Assembly: GCA_024231955.1 (NCBI GenBank)
Contig: JAAEPZ010000591.1
Span: 1-64,000, forward strand
DNA from: a bacterium
GTDB taxonomy: Bacteria > Krumholzibacteriota > Krumholzibacteriia > JACNKJ01
Reading direction: 5' to 3'
DNA: 64,000 nt
The notes under the pieces were generated by a model that had not been told where the DNA came from, made no database searches, and saw nothing but the letters and a program-made list of their open reading frames with translations. Shown one piece after another: positions 8,039-16,703 of this stretch (its first letter is position 1; each line of letters starts with the position of its first letter). The position numbers and the translations under genes are program-made.

Positions 8039-9484
8039 TCATGGACTCAGGCAATTGTTCATATCGCTGGAATAGGTAAGAGCTCGATTGCGCCCGTTCA
8101 TCTTTGCCTGATAGAGCGCAAGGTCGGCTTGCTTTATCAGATCTGTATAGGAGATCGTTCGCTCAGGCACCATGCTCGCTATCCCCAGACTTATCGATAC
8201 ATGGTCGCTCACCCGGGATTCCGCATGGGGAATGGCCTGCGCTCTGACCGCTTTCAGGATGTTTTCCGCAACACTGATTGCGCCGTCGCCAGATATCCCC
8301 GGCAAAACAGCCACAAACTCCTCGCCGCCATAGCGGGCCAGGAGATCCGCTGAACGCAGGACACAACTCTTCATCGCCCTGGCGATGGCTATCAGACAAT
8401 CATCCCCAGCACTGTGCCCATAGGTGTCATTGAAGAACTTGAAGTAATCGACATCTCCCATAATGACCGTGAGCGGAGCATGCTCACGCATCATCCGTCT
8501 CCATTCATTCTCGATAGTCTGCGTGAAGAAGCGCCGGTTGGCTATGCCCGTCAATCCGTCGGTGATCGCCATGTGCTCCAATTTCCTGTTCACCTCAGCC
8601 AGTGCGCGCTCGGCCTGAACACGTTCGGTGATGTCCTTGAAGCTCTCGACAATGCCCTCGATTCCACCTCCTATTCCACTGAGTGCCGCCGAGGACACGA
8701 TGAAGGAGGATTCGCTCTCGGAGGATATGCACAACTCAATGTCAGATTCGACATGATCTCCACTTGCGACTATCCTGCTGAGCATGCAATCCGGACTATC
8801 ATGACGAGGACAGTCGAGCAGGTCGAAGCACTTGCGGCCAACCGCCTCCTCTTCGCTCAGTCCGAGTATCTCCGAGAAGGCTTTATTCAACTGCTTGATA
8901 CTGTAATCCTTGTTCAGAACCCACATGGCATCAGAGGCGGTGTTGAAGATCAGTCGGTGAGTCAATCCCGCAATCTCCGCTTCCACCGTCATCTGGTTTG
9001 TGCGCAGCATCGCCCCCTCAAGCTGCTCAATGTATTCGTTGGTGCTCTTCTCGGCTGTTGACAGCTTGCTGGAGATGTCCTCCAGAGTCTTACGGTGTCG
9101 CGACAGATCCAGGAAGTTTCTGATCTTCGCACGCAGGATGTCCGGCGGCAAAGAGCGACTGAGACAGTCAATCGCGCCGCAGCTGTAGATCTCGATGTCG
9201 GGTGTGTCTGAGGGATTCATTGACGTGATGAAAATGATCGGCACGAACTCATGGGTGGAGATCGTTCTGATCCGATTCGCAGTTTCAATACCGTCGATTC
9301 CGGGCATCATGATGTCGAGAATAATGAGGTCGAATTCCTGCTCCTGGAGCAGTTCCAATGCCTCCTCACCGGATGTTGATGTCCTGATATCCACATTGAT
9401 TTTGGACAGGATATTTTCCAGCAACATCAGATTCGATTGCTGATCATCGACAATCAGGACAGTTTGTCTGAACGCTTCGTACAT
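8039..9484 (-). CDS. REC-PAS-GGDEF response regulator (diguanylate cyclase)
   Basis: A 481-residue cytosolic protein. Residues 6-125 are a receiver domain with phospho-acceptor D57 (FDLIILDIMMPGIDG). A coiled linker follows, then a PAS domain (about 175-290, 'IFNTASDAMWVLNKDYSI'). The GGDEF domain ends the protein, with active site GGEEF at 386-390 and an inhibitory RxxD site (RSAD) five residues before it. It should therefore make cyclic di-GMP from two GTP and be feedback-inhibited by its product. The start chosen is the ATG at 9484, which puts the receiver at the N-terminus; the upstream GTG at 9568 would add 28 atypical residues. No partner kinase is adjacent. Confidence 0.92.
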   Translation of the reverse strand: MYEAFRQTVLIVDDQQSNLMLLENILSKINVDIRTSTSGEEALELLQEQEFDLIILDIMMPGIDGIETANRIRTISTHEFVPIIFITSMNPSDTPDIEIYSCGAIDCLSRSLPPDILRAKIRNFLDLSRHRKTLEDISSKLSTAEKSTNEYIEQLEGAMLRTNQMTVEAEIAGLTHRLIFNTASDAMWVLNKDYSIKQLNKAFSEILGLSEEEAVGRKCFDLLDCPRHDSPDCMLSRIVASGDHVESDIELCISSESESSFIVSSAALSGIGGGIEGIVESFKDITERVQAERALAEVNRKLEHMAITDGLTGIANRRFFTQTIENEWRRMMREHAPLTVIMGDVDYFKFFNDTYGHSAGDDCLIAIARAMKSCVLRSADLLARYGGEEFVAVLPGISGDGAISVAENILKAVRAQAIPHAESRVSDHVSISLGIASMVPERTISYTDLIKQADLALYQAKMNGRNRALTYSSDMNNCLSP

Positions 9485-9693
9485 ATAGAGATCTCGGTTA
9501 GAGAATGCGCCAGGCAATTGATGAAGACCCGGTCGGAAGTGACATGTATCTAATCGTGTTATCGCCACTGCCCGGAAGATCTTGAAGCAAAAGTGCCCAA
9601 TAACAGGAAGTTAAGCTCTGCCACATGTTTGCCCGTATACTGTGATTGGTCGAGTTGTCAATTCGATTCTCGTATTGCAATCCCTCCCGCGAG

Positions 9694-9732
9694 CCCATAC
9701 CGGATGCCTGAATCCGCAGACATCGGTATGGG
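9694..9732 (-). terminator. Possible hairpin terminator after the propeller gene
   Basis: An inverted repeat CCCATACC / GGTATGGG, extended by ATG/CAT after one mismatch, lies just beyond the stop of the minus-strand propeller gene. There is no clear T-run, so it may be a weak or Rho-assisted terminator. Confidence 0.35.
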
Positions 9733-9748
9733 TTCGGGGAAAGGTGAA

Positions 9749-11050
9749 TCATACTCCTGCGGGCAGTTGATAGCAGATGATCTCGAAAGGTTCGGGTTCC
9801 CGTTCGTCCTCATCTTCATTGGAGTCGTCTCCGCCAATCCTGATCATCATGGTGTTGGCCTCCGGGCCGTTCATGTTCTTCACCTGGTCGCTGGCCGACA
9901 GGGCCTCTTTCAGGACGAAGAGCTTGTCGCCGCGTATGATATAGTCGTCGAATTCGGGATTGAAGGGGACATCGATCCGGATCTCACGCCGGAAACGCCC
10001 CTGTGCGTCGAACACCTCGAGAAGCGGGAAGACCTCCTCCGATTCATCCGCCTGACCGATGCTGCTTCTCACCCAGATTCCACCATCGGGACGGGGGGTG
10101 ATCCGCTCCACATCGCGTCGGAAGGAGCTGGGGTTCAGATTGGGCATCTCGATGCCGTACTTCTCGTTCATCGTCCTCCAACGCTCGGCCAGCTCCCGCC
10201 TCTCGGCCCGGTTGCGGGGGATGGAATCGTACTCGCGCGTAATGATTTGACGCTCGTTGCCGTTCAGGTCGAAAACATGGATCGCGTATTCATCATGCAG
10301 AGGTGCAACGTAGAGGCGGCCGTTCTCACCCAGTGCCCAGTTTGTATAGAAATTCGCCTCCTCCTCCATCTGGGCGATGATCACCGGTTTGCCGGGCTCC
10401 TGCTCCTCGGAGGTCTCCTTGATCACCTTGATGACCTCGCCTGCCGGTGTGGCTACGATCAATCCCCGCTTGACGACGATCCCGCCATTCTCGAGTTCGG
10501 GGCGAGTGTAACCGTAGACGATCTTATCCCCCAGACTGCGAACCTCCTGGTAGATCGCCCTCCCGGCGCCGTCACTGGTCGGTTGAGGCAGATCCGCCAG
10601 TCCGCTACCGTCACGCTTCAGACGGGACAGCCGCAACGGCATGCTCTGTACGGTGCAGATCTCATTATCGGGGAGGAGGAACATCGTAAACGCGCCGTTG
10701 AATTCCCCCGGCCCCTCGCCATCGCGCCCGATTGACCGCAGGTATTCACCGTTTGCACCGAATACACGTATCTCGTTGAGAATGCTGTCCAGCAGGTAGA
10801 TGTCACCATTGTCTGCGATAAGCAGCTGATCCACCTGTCCGAACAACTCCTCTTCGGCATCGTTATATCCGCCAAGACTCCATTGCCTGTCGGCCTTGAT
10901 CGTCACTCGGGACGACATCGGTTCTGCGGGATTTCGAACGGTCCTGACACCATCCTGGGTGCTTTCGGAACCTTTCCAGGCCGCGGCGACCGGGGTGATA
11001 TGGAGGGTGAGCAGCGCCAACATCGTCAGCAACAGGGGACGGGGTTTCAT
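9749..11050 (-). CDS. Exported 6-bladed beta-propeller protein
   Basis: A 433-residue protein starting at the ATG at 11050, preceded by AAGGAG with 6 bases of spacing. Upstream in-frame codons to 11332 overlap the neighbouring gene and are not coding. A signal peptide spans residues 1-23. The propeller carries NHL/6-bladed signatures: 'VDQLLIADNGDIYLLDS', 'RVFGANGEYLRSIGRDGEGP' at about 95-114 and 'ALGENGRLYVAPLHDEY'. The phrase GRDGEGPGEF at 108-117 is the hallmark of a large family of exported propellers; a second copy is encoded at 35547. No catalytic function is established for the family; surface or periplasmic binding is inferred. It lies 52 bases behind the small gene at 11103-11564, probably in one operon. 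Confidence 0.85.
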   Translation of the reverse strand: MKPRPLLLTMLALLTLHITPVAAAWKGSESTQDGVRTVRNPAEPMSSRVTIKADRQWSLGGYNDAEEELFGQVDQLLIADNGDIYLLDSILNEIRVFGANGEYLRSIGRDGEGPGEFNGAFTMFLLPDNEICTVQSMPLRLSRLKRDGSGLADLPQPTSDGAGRAIYQEVRSLGDKIVYGYTRPELENGGIVVKRGLIVATPAGEVIKVIKETSEEQEPGKPVIIAQMEEEANFYTNWALGENGRLYVAPLHDEYAIHVFDLNGNERQIITREYDSIPRNRAERRELAERWRTMNEKYGIEMPNLNPSSFRRDVERITPRPDGGIWVRSSIGQADESEEVFPLLEVFDAQGRFRREIRIDVPFNPEFDDYIIRGDKLFVLKEALSASDQVKNMNGPEANTMMIRIGGDDSNEDEDEREPEPFEIICYQLPAGV

Positions 11051-11102
11051 GATAACTCCTTGCAGGGTGGGGGGGGGTCGCACCTGCCGTATATTTCGCG
11101 AC

Positions 11103-11564
11103 CTACCGGGGGGATTCGGGTTCATCGGTTGTTTCGCCGAACACTTCACGAGCTTTGCGTCGGAGATTGTCACGGGCTTCATCCACCTGCTCAAGCGCTT
11201 CGCGCAGTTGCTCCAGCTCGGAGCTGCGCACCTTGAGCCCCTCGCGAATGAACAGCGCGGCTGCCTGTGAGCGGCTCTTGACCGCGCCCGCCTCGACCCA
11301 CGCGTCGAGCATGCGGTTGGTCTCCTCATCAATGCGCACCATCAGGACGTTGTCGCGCGGCGCCTTGCCGAGTTCATCCACACTGCTTTTGACATTGGGT
11401 GAGATGCAGACCACCTTCACTTTCGCACCCTCGGGCAGGGTGTCACCGCAGAGGTCATCGAGTTCGATGCCATGCCCCCGCAGTTCCTCCTTGATAGTGT
11501 CCATGTCCACGCCGCAGCAGTCGTCGTCCGTGAGTATCCGCTTTACGATCTTCCTCTTGCCCAT
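11103..11564 (-). CDS. Ribbon-helix-helix-like small protein
   Basis: A 153-residue charged protein starting at the ATG at 11564, with AGGAG 8 bases upstream; the TTG two codons earlier is too close to that site. Residues 1-55 are unfamiliar (KRKIVKRILTDDDCCGVDMD). Residues about 75-110 (VLMVRIDEETNRMLDAWVEA, then SRSQAAALFIREGL) resemble a CopG/Arc-type ribbon-helix-helix: one beta strand followed by two helices. The end is a charged helix that may form a coiled coil. It could be a DNA-binding regulator of the propeller gene it precedes, but only the RHH-like segment supports that. There are two adjacent cysteines (CC at 17-18) and one further on. Confidence 0.65.
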   Translation of the reverse strand: MGKRKIVKRILTDDDCCGVDMDTIKEELRGHGIELDDLCGDTLPEGAKVKVVCISPNVKSSVDELGKAPRDNVLMVRIDEETNRMLDAWVEAGAVKSRSQAAALFIREGLKVRSSELEQLREALEQVDEARDNLRRKAREVFGETTDEPESPR

Positions 11565-11824
11565 GCGCAAGTCTCCTTACTCAAGTGCCTGCTCCGTATT
11601 TGCGAAGCATGTAATATGATTACAGTAAGCATAGGGCATGGTTCCAAACTTTCAAGTAAAAACTGTAAGTGATGAAGGGGTAAAGGGATATGGCATGTGG
11701 GCAGTCTGGTTGGCTCCAGATTCCATGAGATTCGGGGAGAGATTCACTCCGGACATGCAATTGATGAGATCACCTCTGTCCAGATGAATCTCCTCGCGCT
11801 ATGATCACGAACGAAAGGGGGGCG

Positions 11825-12487
11825 ATGAACCTTGATGACCGCACACCTAAACAGATTCTGCCTGCACTGATCGTCTTCGGCGTGGCCTTCGGCCTCCTGG
11901 AGGCGGTGGTGGTCGTCTACCTGCGGCAGGTTTACTATCCCGCCGGTTTTGCCTTCCCGATCGTCATGCTGCCCGACACCTGGGCGATAGTTGAGGTGAT
12001 ACGCGAGGCCGCCACCATCGCCATGCTCTGGGCTGCCGCCGCTCTGGCCGGACGTTCGCGGTGGGAGCGCTTCGGCTGGTTCTCTCTCCTGTTCGGTGTC
12101 TGGGACATCATCTTCTACCTGGCCCTGTTCACGATATTGCGATGGCCGGAATCGATCATGACCTGGGACATCCTGTTTCTCATCCCCCTCATCTGGACGG
12201 GACCCGTCCTAGCGCCTCTCCTCGTCTCGCTGTTGTTGATCGCGGGCGGCTCCCTCCTCGCGCTGCGCACCCGGGCAGCTTCCCGGTTCATCGTCAAGCG
12301 GGGGCAATGGCTGTGCGGCAGCGGCGGACTACTGTTGATGCTCTACGCGTTCATGGCGAACCATGGCGTCACCGCGGCCGGGGAGGTGCCCGTGACTTTT
12401 CCCTGGTTCGCTTTCCTGGCGGGCTGGCTGCTGGCCGCCTGTGTCGGATGGCATGCCCTCCGCGTGAACAGGATCAATTCGGAGTGA
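11825..12487 (+). CDS. Multi-pass membrane protein of unknown function
   Basis: A 220-residue integral membrane protein. I chose the ATG at 11825 (codon 9 of the longest frame) because the purine-rich AAAGGGG lies just upstream. Six to seven hydrophobic segments are visible: IVFGVAFGLLEAVVVVYL, IREAATIAMLWAAAALA, a helix through WDIIFYLALFTIL, LIPLIWTGPVLAPLLVSLLL, SGGLLLMLYAFMANHGV and FAFLAGWLLAACVGW. No catalytic or transport motif is recognised. The gene stands alone between the RHH gene on the other strand and a pseudogene. Confidence 0.78.
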   Translation: MNLDDRTPKQILPALIVFGVAFGLLEAVVVVYLRQVYYPAGFAFPIVMLPDTWAIVEVIREAATIAMLWAAAALAGRSRWERFGWFSLLFGVWDIIFYLALFTILRWPESIMTWDILFLIPLIWTGPVLAPLLVSLLLIAGGSLLALRTRAASRFIVKRGQWLCGSGGLLLMLYAFMANHGVTAAGEVPVTFPWFAFLAGWLLAACVGWHALRVNRINSE

Positions 12488-12657
12488 TCTCAGCTGATGC
12501 AACGCATACATGTCTCGCCCTCGCTTGCCCACCATGATATTGAAACGTTATGATGGGCTTGAAGGGGGGCTGTCGTTTACATACGCCTTTGCCATTACTG
12601 AAATGGCTGTTGACGATTCGGCGACGGTTTGTCGCTAGCTCTAATGTGGGGGCGTCT

Positions 12658-13941
12658 ATGAATATTCTACGGATAATGGGGACCTGTTCACTTCTGATAA
12701 TGGCCTTGCCGGCATTCGCACTCTCTCCCGACACCGTTTACAATCCGGTCTCCGCAAGTACGCCGGATATCTCTCCCAACCCGTCGTTTCAGGATACTCT
12801 GTATCTTTTCGCCGCCAGCGGGCCGGGTTCCTTCGACAGCCCGGCACCGACGAACGGGGATTCACATTTGATGGACCCGACAATACCCCGGCGCCAGCCG
12901 GCTGGTCCGGTATTGATCTCTCGGGGCAGGATATCTGGTGGCACGTCGACGCCACTTCGATTTGCGCCGGTACCTGCACGGACATGAGCGCAGCGCTGCC
13001 TTTCGACCCCGCTGACGATTCCAGCGACTTTGCTCTCTGGTGCGGTTCGAACCCTGATTGCGGGTGGAGCTCAGCGCCGCACTACAATCATCAGTGATGA
13101 TACCGATGGCCCATCCGCCATGCGGACGATTGACTACCAGTTTGAAGCCGCACCGGCAATAATCTCGGATTCCACTTTGAGGGATGGAGCGTGAATGACG
13201 CTGACGGGGATTATGATTCCGATGGCGGCGCGGTCTGGATCGATAACCTCCGTATAACGATTGATGGGGAGCCTTTGATCCTCGACTCCTCGAACCGTGT
13301 ACTGCTGTCGGTGGACGTCTACTACGATCTTGACCTCAATGACCTGGTGTTCTTCGACTGCCAGATAGGTGCGCATATCTCCGGGAGCGAATGCCCTCCG
13401 CACTTTGTTACCGACGTTCAGATTCAATATGGTACCGGCATGATCTGGAGTACCTGGTTTGTGGATGTTACTGAGGAGTTGACCGCTTCGGCCGGTGGCG
13501 ACCTGGCCGCGATCGAAGCCATCTCGGTTCGCATCGGTGTCAAGGATATGGAGTGGTATTGGAGCCTGGGAATGTTTGAATGTCGCAACCAGGCGCCCTA
13601 TTTCGACAACATCCGTCTGGCGGTTGTCGACGACGACGACCTCTCCGCCATCACCCCCTCACCGATCCGTCTGAACTTTGCGGCCTACCCCAATCCGTTC
13701 AACCCGACCACAACCGTCAGCTTCAATCTGACCGCAGACGGCCCCGCGCATCTTGCGGTTTACGATGTCGCAGGGCGCCGTATGCGGGTGTTGCTGACGG
13801 GTGATCAGCCGGCGGGACCGGTATTACGTCACCTGGGATGGTTGCGATGATAAGGGCGTCGAGTTGCCGGGCGGCATCTACCTGATCCGTCTGAAGACGG
13901 GGGACACTGCCGTCACGAAGAAGACGGTGTTGTTGAAATAG
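12658..13941 (+). pseudogene. Frameshifted exported protein with C-terminal FlgD-like sorting domain
   Basis: One gene is recoverable only by joining at least five reading-frame segments. It starts at the ATG at 12658 with a signal peptide (MNILRIMGTCSLLIMALPAFA). Near 12843 one base is missing: 'SFDSP' is in one frame and 'GTDERGFTFDGPDNTPAPAG' in the next. A TGA at 13095 then interrupts, and 'SDDTDGPSAMRTIDYQFEAA' continues in another frame to about 13155. After that 'GNNLGFHFEGWSV' to 'AYPNPFNPTTTVSFNLTA' runs in the earlier frame. At about 13817 one extra base shifts the end, so the tail 'YYVTWDGCDDKG...TKKTVLLK' and its TAG (13939-13941) are out of frame. The protein language stays good across every break, so the damage is recent, or it is a sequence error. 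Confidence 0.85.
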
Positions 13942-13962
13942 CATCATCAATATCCGGATAAG

Positions 13963-13999
13963 AGAAACGGACACGGCTGGCCCCCATGTCCGTTTTTCT
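13963..13999. terminator. Bidirectional hairpin terminator
   Basis: AGAAACGGACA pairs with TGTCCGTTTTTCT across a 13-base loop, with a T-run on the plus strand and A-rich flank (T-rich on the minus strand). It sits between the convergent ends of the pseudogene and the TolR/ExbD gene and can serve both. Confidence 0.75.
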
Positions 14000-14050
14000 C
14001 CATTGCCGACGGCGTCGCCACTTACAACGGATAGCGATTCGGTTGCGCTG

Positions 14051-14500
14051 TTACCTGTCCCCGGTCGGCTCGCCGCCCCCCCGCGTGTAGGTACCGATAC
14101 CGACACCGGCGAAACCTGCGTCGCGTACGATGTCGAGCAGGCGCACCACCTCTCCGTGATCCACGCCCGCTTCGGCCTTGATCAGAATGTGGCTGGCGGC
14201 ATCCTCGCCCAGCGCGGCGACCAGCAGCTGTTTCAACTGCGGCATCTCGATGCCGGCGCCATCCAGCAGCAGACGGCCATCCTCCGTGGCGATCAACTCA
14301 AGTTGCGGGACATCCTGCTCCGTGGCCCCCGCGGCGGCGGTCGAGGAGTCGGGCAACTGCAGCTCCAGTTCGCCGACCCGCTTGAAGGTGCCGGTCAACA
14401 TGAAGAAGATGATGAACAGGAACAGCACATCGATCAGCGGCGTCAGGCTGATCGTCACCTCCCGGATCTTTTTGCCCCGGCCGAAATTGAGAACGTTCAT
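14051..14500 (-). CDS. ExbD/TolR family proton-channel subunit
   Basis: A 149-residue inner-membrane protein. One N-terminal transmembrane helix (about residues 21-38, 'LIDVLFLFIIFFML') carries the conserved proton-path Asp D24 in 'SLTPLIDV', the diagnostic ExbD/TolR signature. The C-terminal ~100 residues form the periplasmic domain ('ILIKAEAGVDHGEVVRLLDI' matches the family's D-x-x-x-x-Y/H...V motif). It works with the ExbB/TolQ subunit to couple the proton gradient to TonB. Its ATG overlaps the stop of the ExbB/TolQ gene by 4 bases (ATGA). The long frame extending upstream to 14797 is a shadow of that neighbour. Confidence 0.93.
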   Translation of the reverse strand: MNVLNFGRGKKIREVTISLTPLIDVLFLFIIFFMLTGTFKRVGELELQLPDSSTAAAGATEQDVPQLELIATEDGRLLLDGAGIEMPQLKQLLVAALGEDAASHILIKAEAGVDHGEVVRLLDIVRDAGFAGVGIGTYTRGGGEPTGDR

Positions 14501-15120
14501 GGCCCGCTCCCACCTTCGCCGCCGGGACGCATACTCTTGATCAAACGTGCGGCGTGGGCCTCCATCTCGCCGATGAGAATATCTGCTCTGGCGGAGAGCA
14601 GGTTGTAGGCCACCAGGGTCGGGATACCGATCACCAGGCCGATCGCCGTGGTGAACATCGCCTCGCTGATGCCGGCGGACAGCGCGTTGGGGTCGCCGAG
14701 ACCGGAGAGCGAAATGGAGGCGAACATCTTGATCATGCCGAGCACAGTGCCCAGCAGACCGAGCAGGGGGGCCGCCTGGGCGATGGTCTGCAGCCATACG
14801 AGACGACGTTCCAGAATGGGGGCGTTCTGCCTGCCCGCATCCTGCAGCGAATCGCGCATGATCTCCCAGGGTTCGGCAGCCTGCTCCAGCCCCGCGAGCA
14901 TGACGTCGGCGAAGACGCCGGGATTGCGGCGGCAGACATCGATGGCCAGAGTCAGGTCGCGCCCGGGGCGGATGGCGCCGACCAACTCCACGATCTCACG
15001 CGGGAAGACGCGACTCTGGCGCAGTGCGAAGAGCCTTTCGATGGTGATCGTCGTGGCCAGCAGGCTGCACAGACCCAGTGGGTAGATCAACGGGCCGACT
15101 TTGTCCAGAATCTCGAGCAT
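14497..15120 (-). CDS. MotA/TolQ/ExbB family proton-channel protein
   Basis: A 207-residue inner-membrane protein with three transmembrane segments: residues 9-27 (PLIYPLGLCSLLATTITIERL), about 112-135 ('AAPLLGLLGTVLGMIKMF', the family signature) and about 150-172 ('GISEAMFTTAIGLVIGIPTL'). The 'EAMFTTAIGL' phrase includes the conserved Thr and Ala/Glu of the ion path. It assembles with ExbD/TolR into the motor that energises TonB. It lies 24 bases after the TonB gene, in the same direction. ExbB and TolQ cannot be separated by eye; the TonB neighbour favours an ExbB role. Confidence 0.93.
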   Translation of the reverse strand: MLEILDKVGPLIYPLGLCSLLATTITIERLFALRQSRVFPREIVELVGAIRPGRDLTLAIDVCRRNPGVFADVMLAGLEQAAEPWEIMRDSLQDAGRQNAPILERRLVWLQTIAQAAPLLGLLGTVLGMIKMFASISLSGLGDPNALSAGISEAMFTTAIGLVIGIPTLVAYNLLSARADILIGEMEAHAARLIKSMRPGGEGGSGP

Positions 15121-15144
15121 CGCTCATACATCCTTTCCGGTGGA

Positions 15145-16170
15145 TCACCGGTTGCGGGTCCGCGGGGGACCATTGTAGATCATCTTGATACGCAATGTCA
15201 TGCTCTCCTCGGGCAGGTGCTCGGGGAAGGGCTCGTAGGGGGCGGCCGTCTCAATGGCGGCGACGCTGGCTTCGGCCAGGGAGGTGTGCCCCTGTTCACC
15301 CAGCACGCGCCGGTGAAGCAACCGGCCGTCACGCGACACCTCCATCTCGATCAGGGTCCAGCCGTCGAGAAGACCTATCTGGAAGGCGTAGGGGGCATAC
15401 CAGTTCTCCTGCAGTTGCCGTTTGAAGCGTTGCATCCAGAAGCCGTACACCCAGGTGGTCGTATCGAGACTGTAGTCGCCGACCAGCGTGATGCTCCCCT
15501 CCGAATTGGCCATCATCTCCTGTGCAAGATCATCATTGCCCCGGGAGTTATGGCTAGGCCCCGACTGACCCGCAGGGCGGTCGGACCAGTTGAAGACGCT
15601 GAGCGAATCGATGACATCCAGGAACCGATCGGCGACCTGCTCCTCGATCGGGTCAAGCAGCTCCAGGGATGATAGGCCTGCGGTGACCACCTCCTGCGGT
15701 TCGGTCTCCGGTTGCTCCGTCGGTGTTGTGACCGGCCGCTCCTCCCGGATCGGTGCGGGGGGGGGCGTCTCCTCGAAAGCCCGACCCTCCATCCCGGTCG
15801 GCGCTCTGTCCATGGCGATCTGGGGAATTTCGGCTTCACCCTCGGAGCGCGGCAGTTGAGTATCGCGCTCTCCAGACGTCGCATCCCTGGCTCTGCTCTG
15901 GAGATTGCTGAGCAGATCCGCCTGATCCGGCGCTTCATCGGCGCGATCAGCGGGCAGCTCGGCGAAGGGCTGCGTCTCACTCTTTTCCTGAGGGGCAAAT
16001 ACCATCTGGACGACGGATTCATCCCTGGTCGGAGGTGATTCGGGTTGCAGCAGATTCAGATACTTCACACCGGTACCGGCACCAACATGCAGGAGCAGAG
16101 ACAGGAGGATCGCCAGGGTCCAGCGGATCCGTCTCTCCAGTCTTTGCCTGTGGGACACGCCCTGGTTCAT
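15145..16170 (-). CDS. TonB-like energy-transducing protein
   Basis: A 341-residue protein starting at the ATG at 16170 (MNQGVSHRQ); a GTG directly before it and codons up to 16236 remain possible. One transmembrane helix spans residues 18-33 (LAILLSLLLHVGAG), with the family's S-x-x-x-H in the helix (LSLLLH). A long acidic/proline-rich periplasmic linker follows (about 38-200, PPPAPIREERPVTTPTEQPE). The C-terminal TonB-type domain runs from about 255 to 335: 'NWYAPYAFQIG', 'TLIEMEVSRDGRLLHRRVLG', 'LAEASVAAIETAAPYEPFPE', 'LRIKMIYN'. It links the ExbB/ExbD motor encoded just downstream to outer-membrane transporters. No TonB-dependent receptor gene is in the window. Confidence 0.88.
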   Translation of the reverse strand: MNQGVSHRQRLERRIRWTLAILLSLLLHVGAGTGVKYLNLLQPESPPTRDESVVQMVFAPQEKSETQPFAELPADRADEAPDQADLLSNLQSRARDATSGERDTQLPRSEGEAEIPQIAMDRAPTGMEGRAFEETPPPAPIREERPVTTPTEQPETEPQEVVTAGLSSLELLDPIEEQVADRFLDVIDSLSVFNWSDRPAGQSGPSHNSRGNDDLAQEMMANSEGSITLVGDYSLDTTTWVYGFWMQRFKRQLQENWYAPYAFQIGLLDGWTLIEMEVSRDGRLLHRRVLGEQGHTSLAEASVAAIETAAPYEPFPEHLPEESMTLRIKMIYNGPPRTRNR

Positions 16171-16703
16171 CACAGAATTATGCCTTGCCGAAAGAGTTTG
16201 TCGGACACCTGAAGCTGGTAAGTGTTCGGTTGTCATTCAGAGTGGTGCTATGAAGGATCACGGTACACACATTTGATAGTCGAGGGTTCCGCAATGCCGC
16301 CGTTCCTCTGGAATTAAGTATCAGAACCCTGATCACTGCAACACTGTCGCTTTGTCTGCGGACCATATTGCCGTCCGGATGAGAATCGTCAACCTCTATC
16401 GCCCGAGCATCAGGCATGAGCGCTTGTCCACCGAAGACAGACGGAGCCTAGGGTGTGCGGCACCGTGAAGATTTTATAGTTCCGGACAGGTGAACCTTAT
16501 GCGCAAAAGTGGAGAGCGCTATCGCTATTATTGTGGATCAGGATTTGCAAATACTATCTGCGAATGTCAATGCATTGATATTACAGAACCGGTTAAGGCG
16601 GTGTATTGGTGGAGGTAAACTGGAAATGCACTGATGAGACAGGTGTTGATGATGTGCGAATTATTGCTAATTGTAAGGATTTATTGGTAGCGACCAGAAA
16701 GCG
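16171..16703. other. Divergent intergenic region with a tiny Cys-rich open frame
   Basis: About 530 bases between the TonB operon (leftward) and the helical-repeat/HD-GYP operon (rightward). It must hold both promoters. The right half is markedly AT-richer than its surroundings. The only open frame with a plausible ribosome site is the 39-codon frame at 16499-16618, described among the findings. No tRNA or terminator was seen. Confidence 0.5.
16499..16618 (+). CDS. Possible 39-residue Cys-rich small protein (doubtful)
   Basis: ATG at 16499 is preceded by AGGTG at 8 bases' distance. The peptide begins MRKSGERYRYYCGSG, has cysteines at 12, 21, 23 and 25 (C-x8-C-x-C-x-C) and ends KAVYWWR. The clustered cysteines could bind metal, but the base composition is unlike neighbouring genes and I know no matching family. 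It may be chance. Confidence 0.2.
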   Translation: MRKSGERYRYYCGSGFANTICECQCIDITEPVKAVYWWR

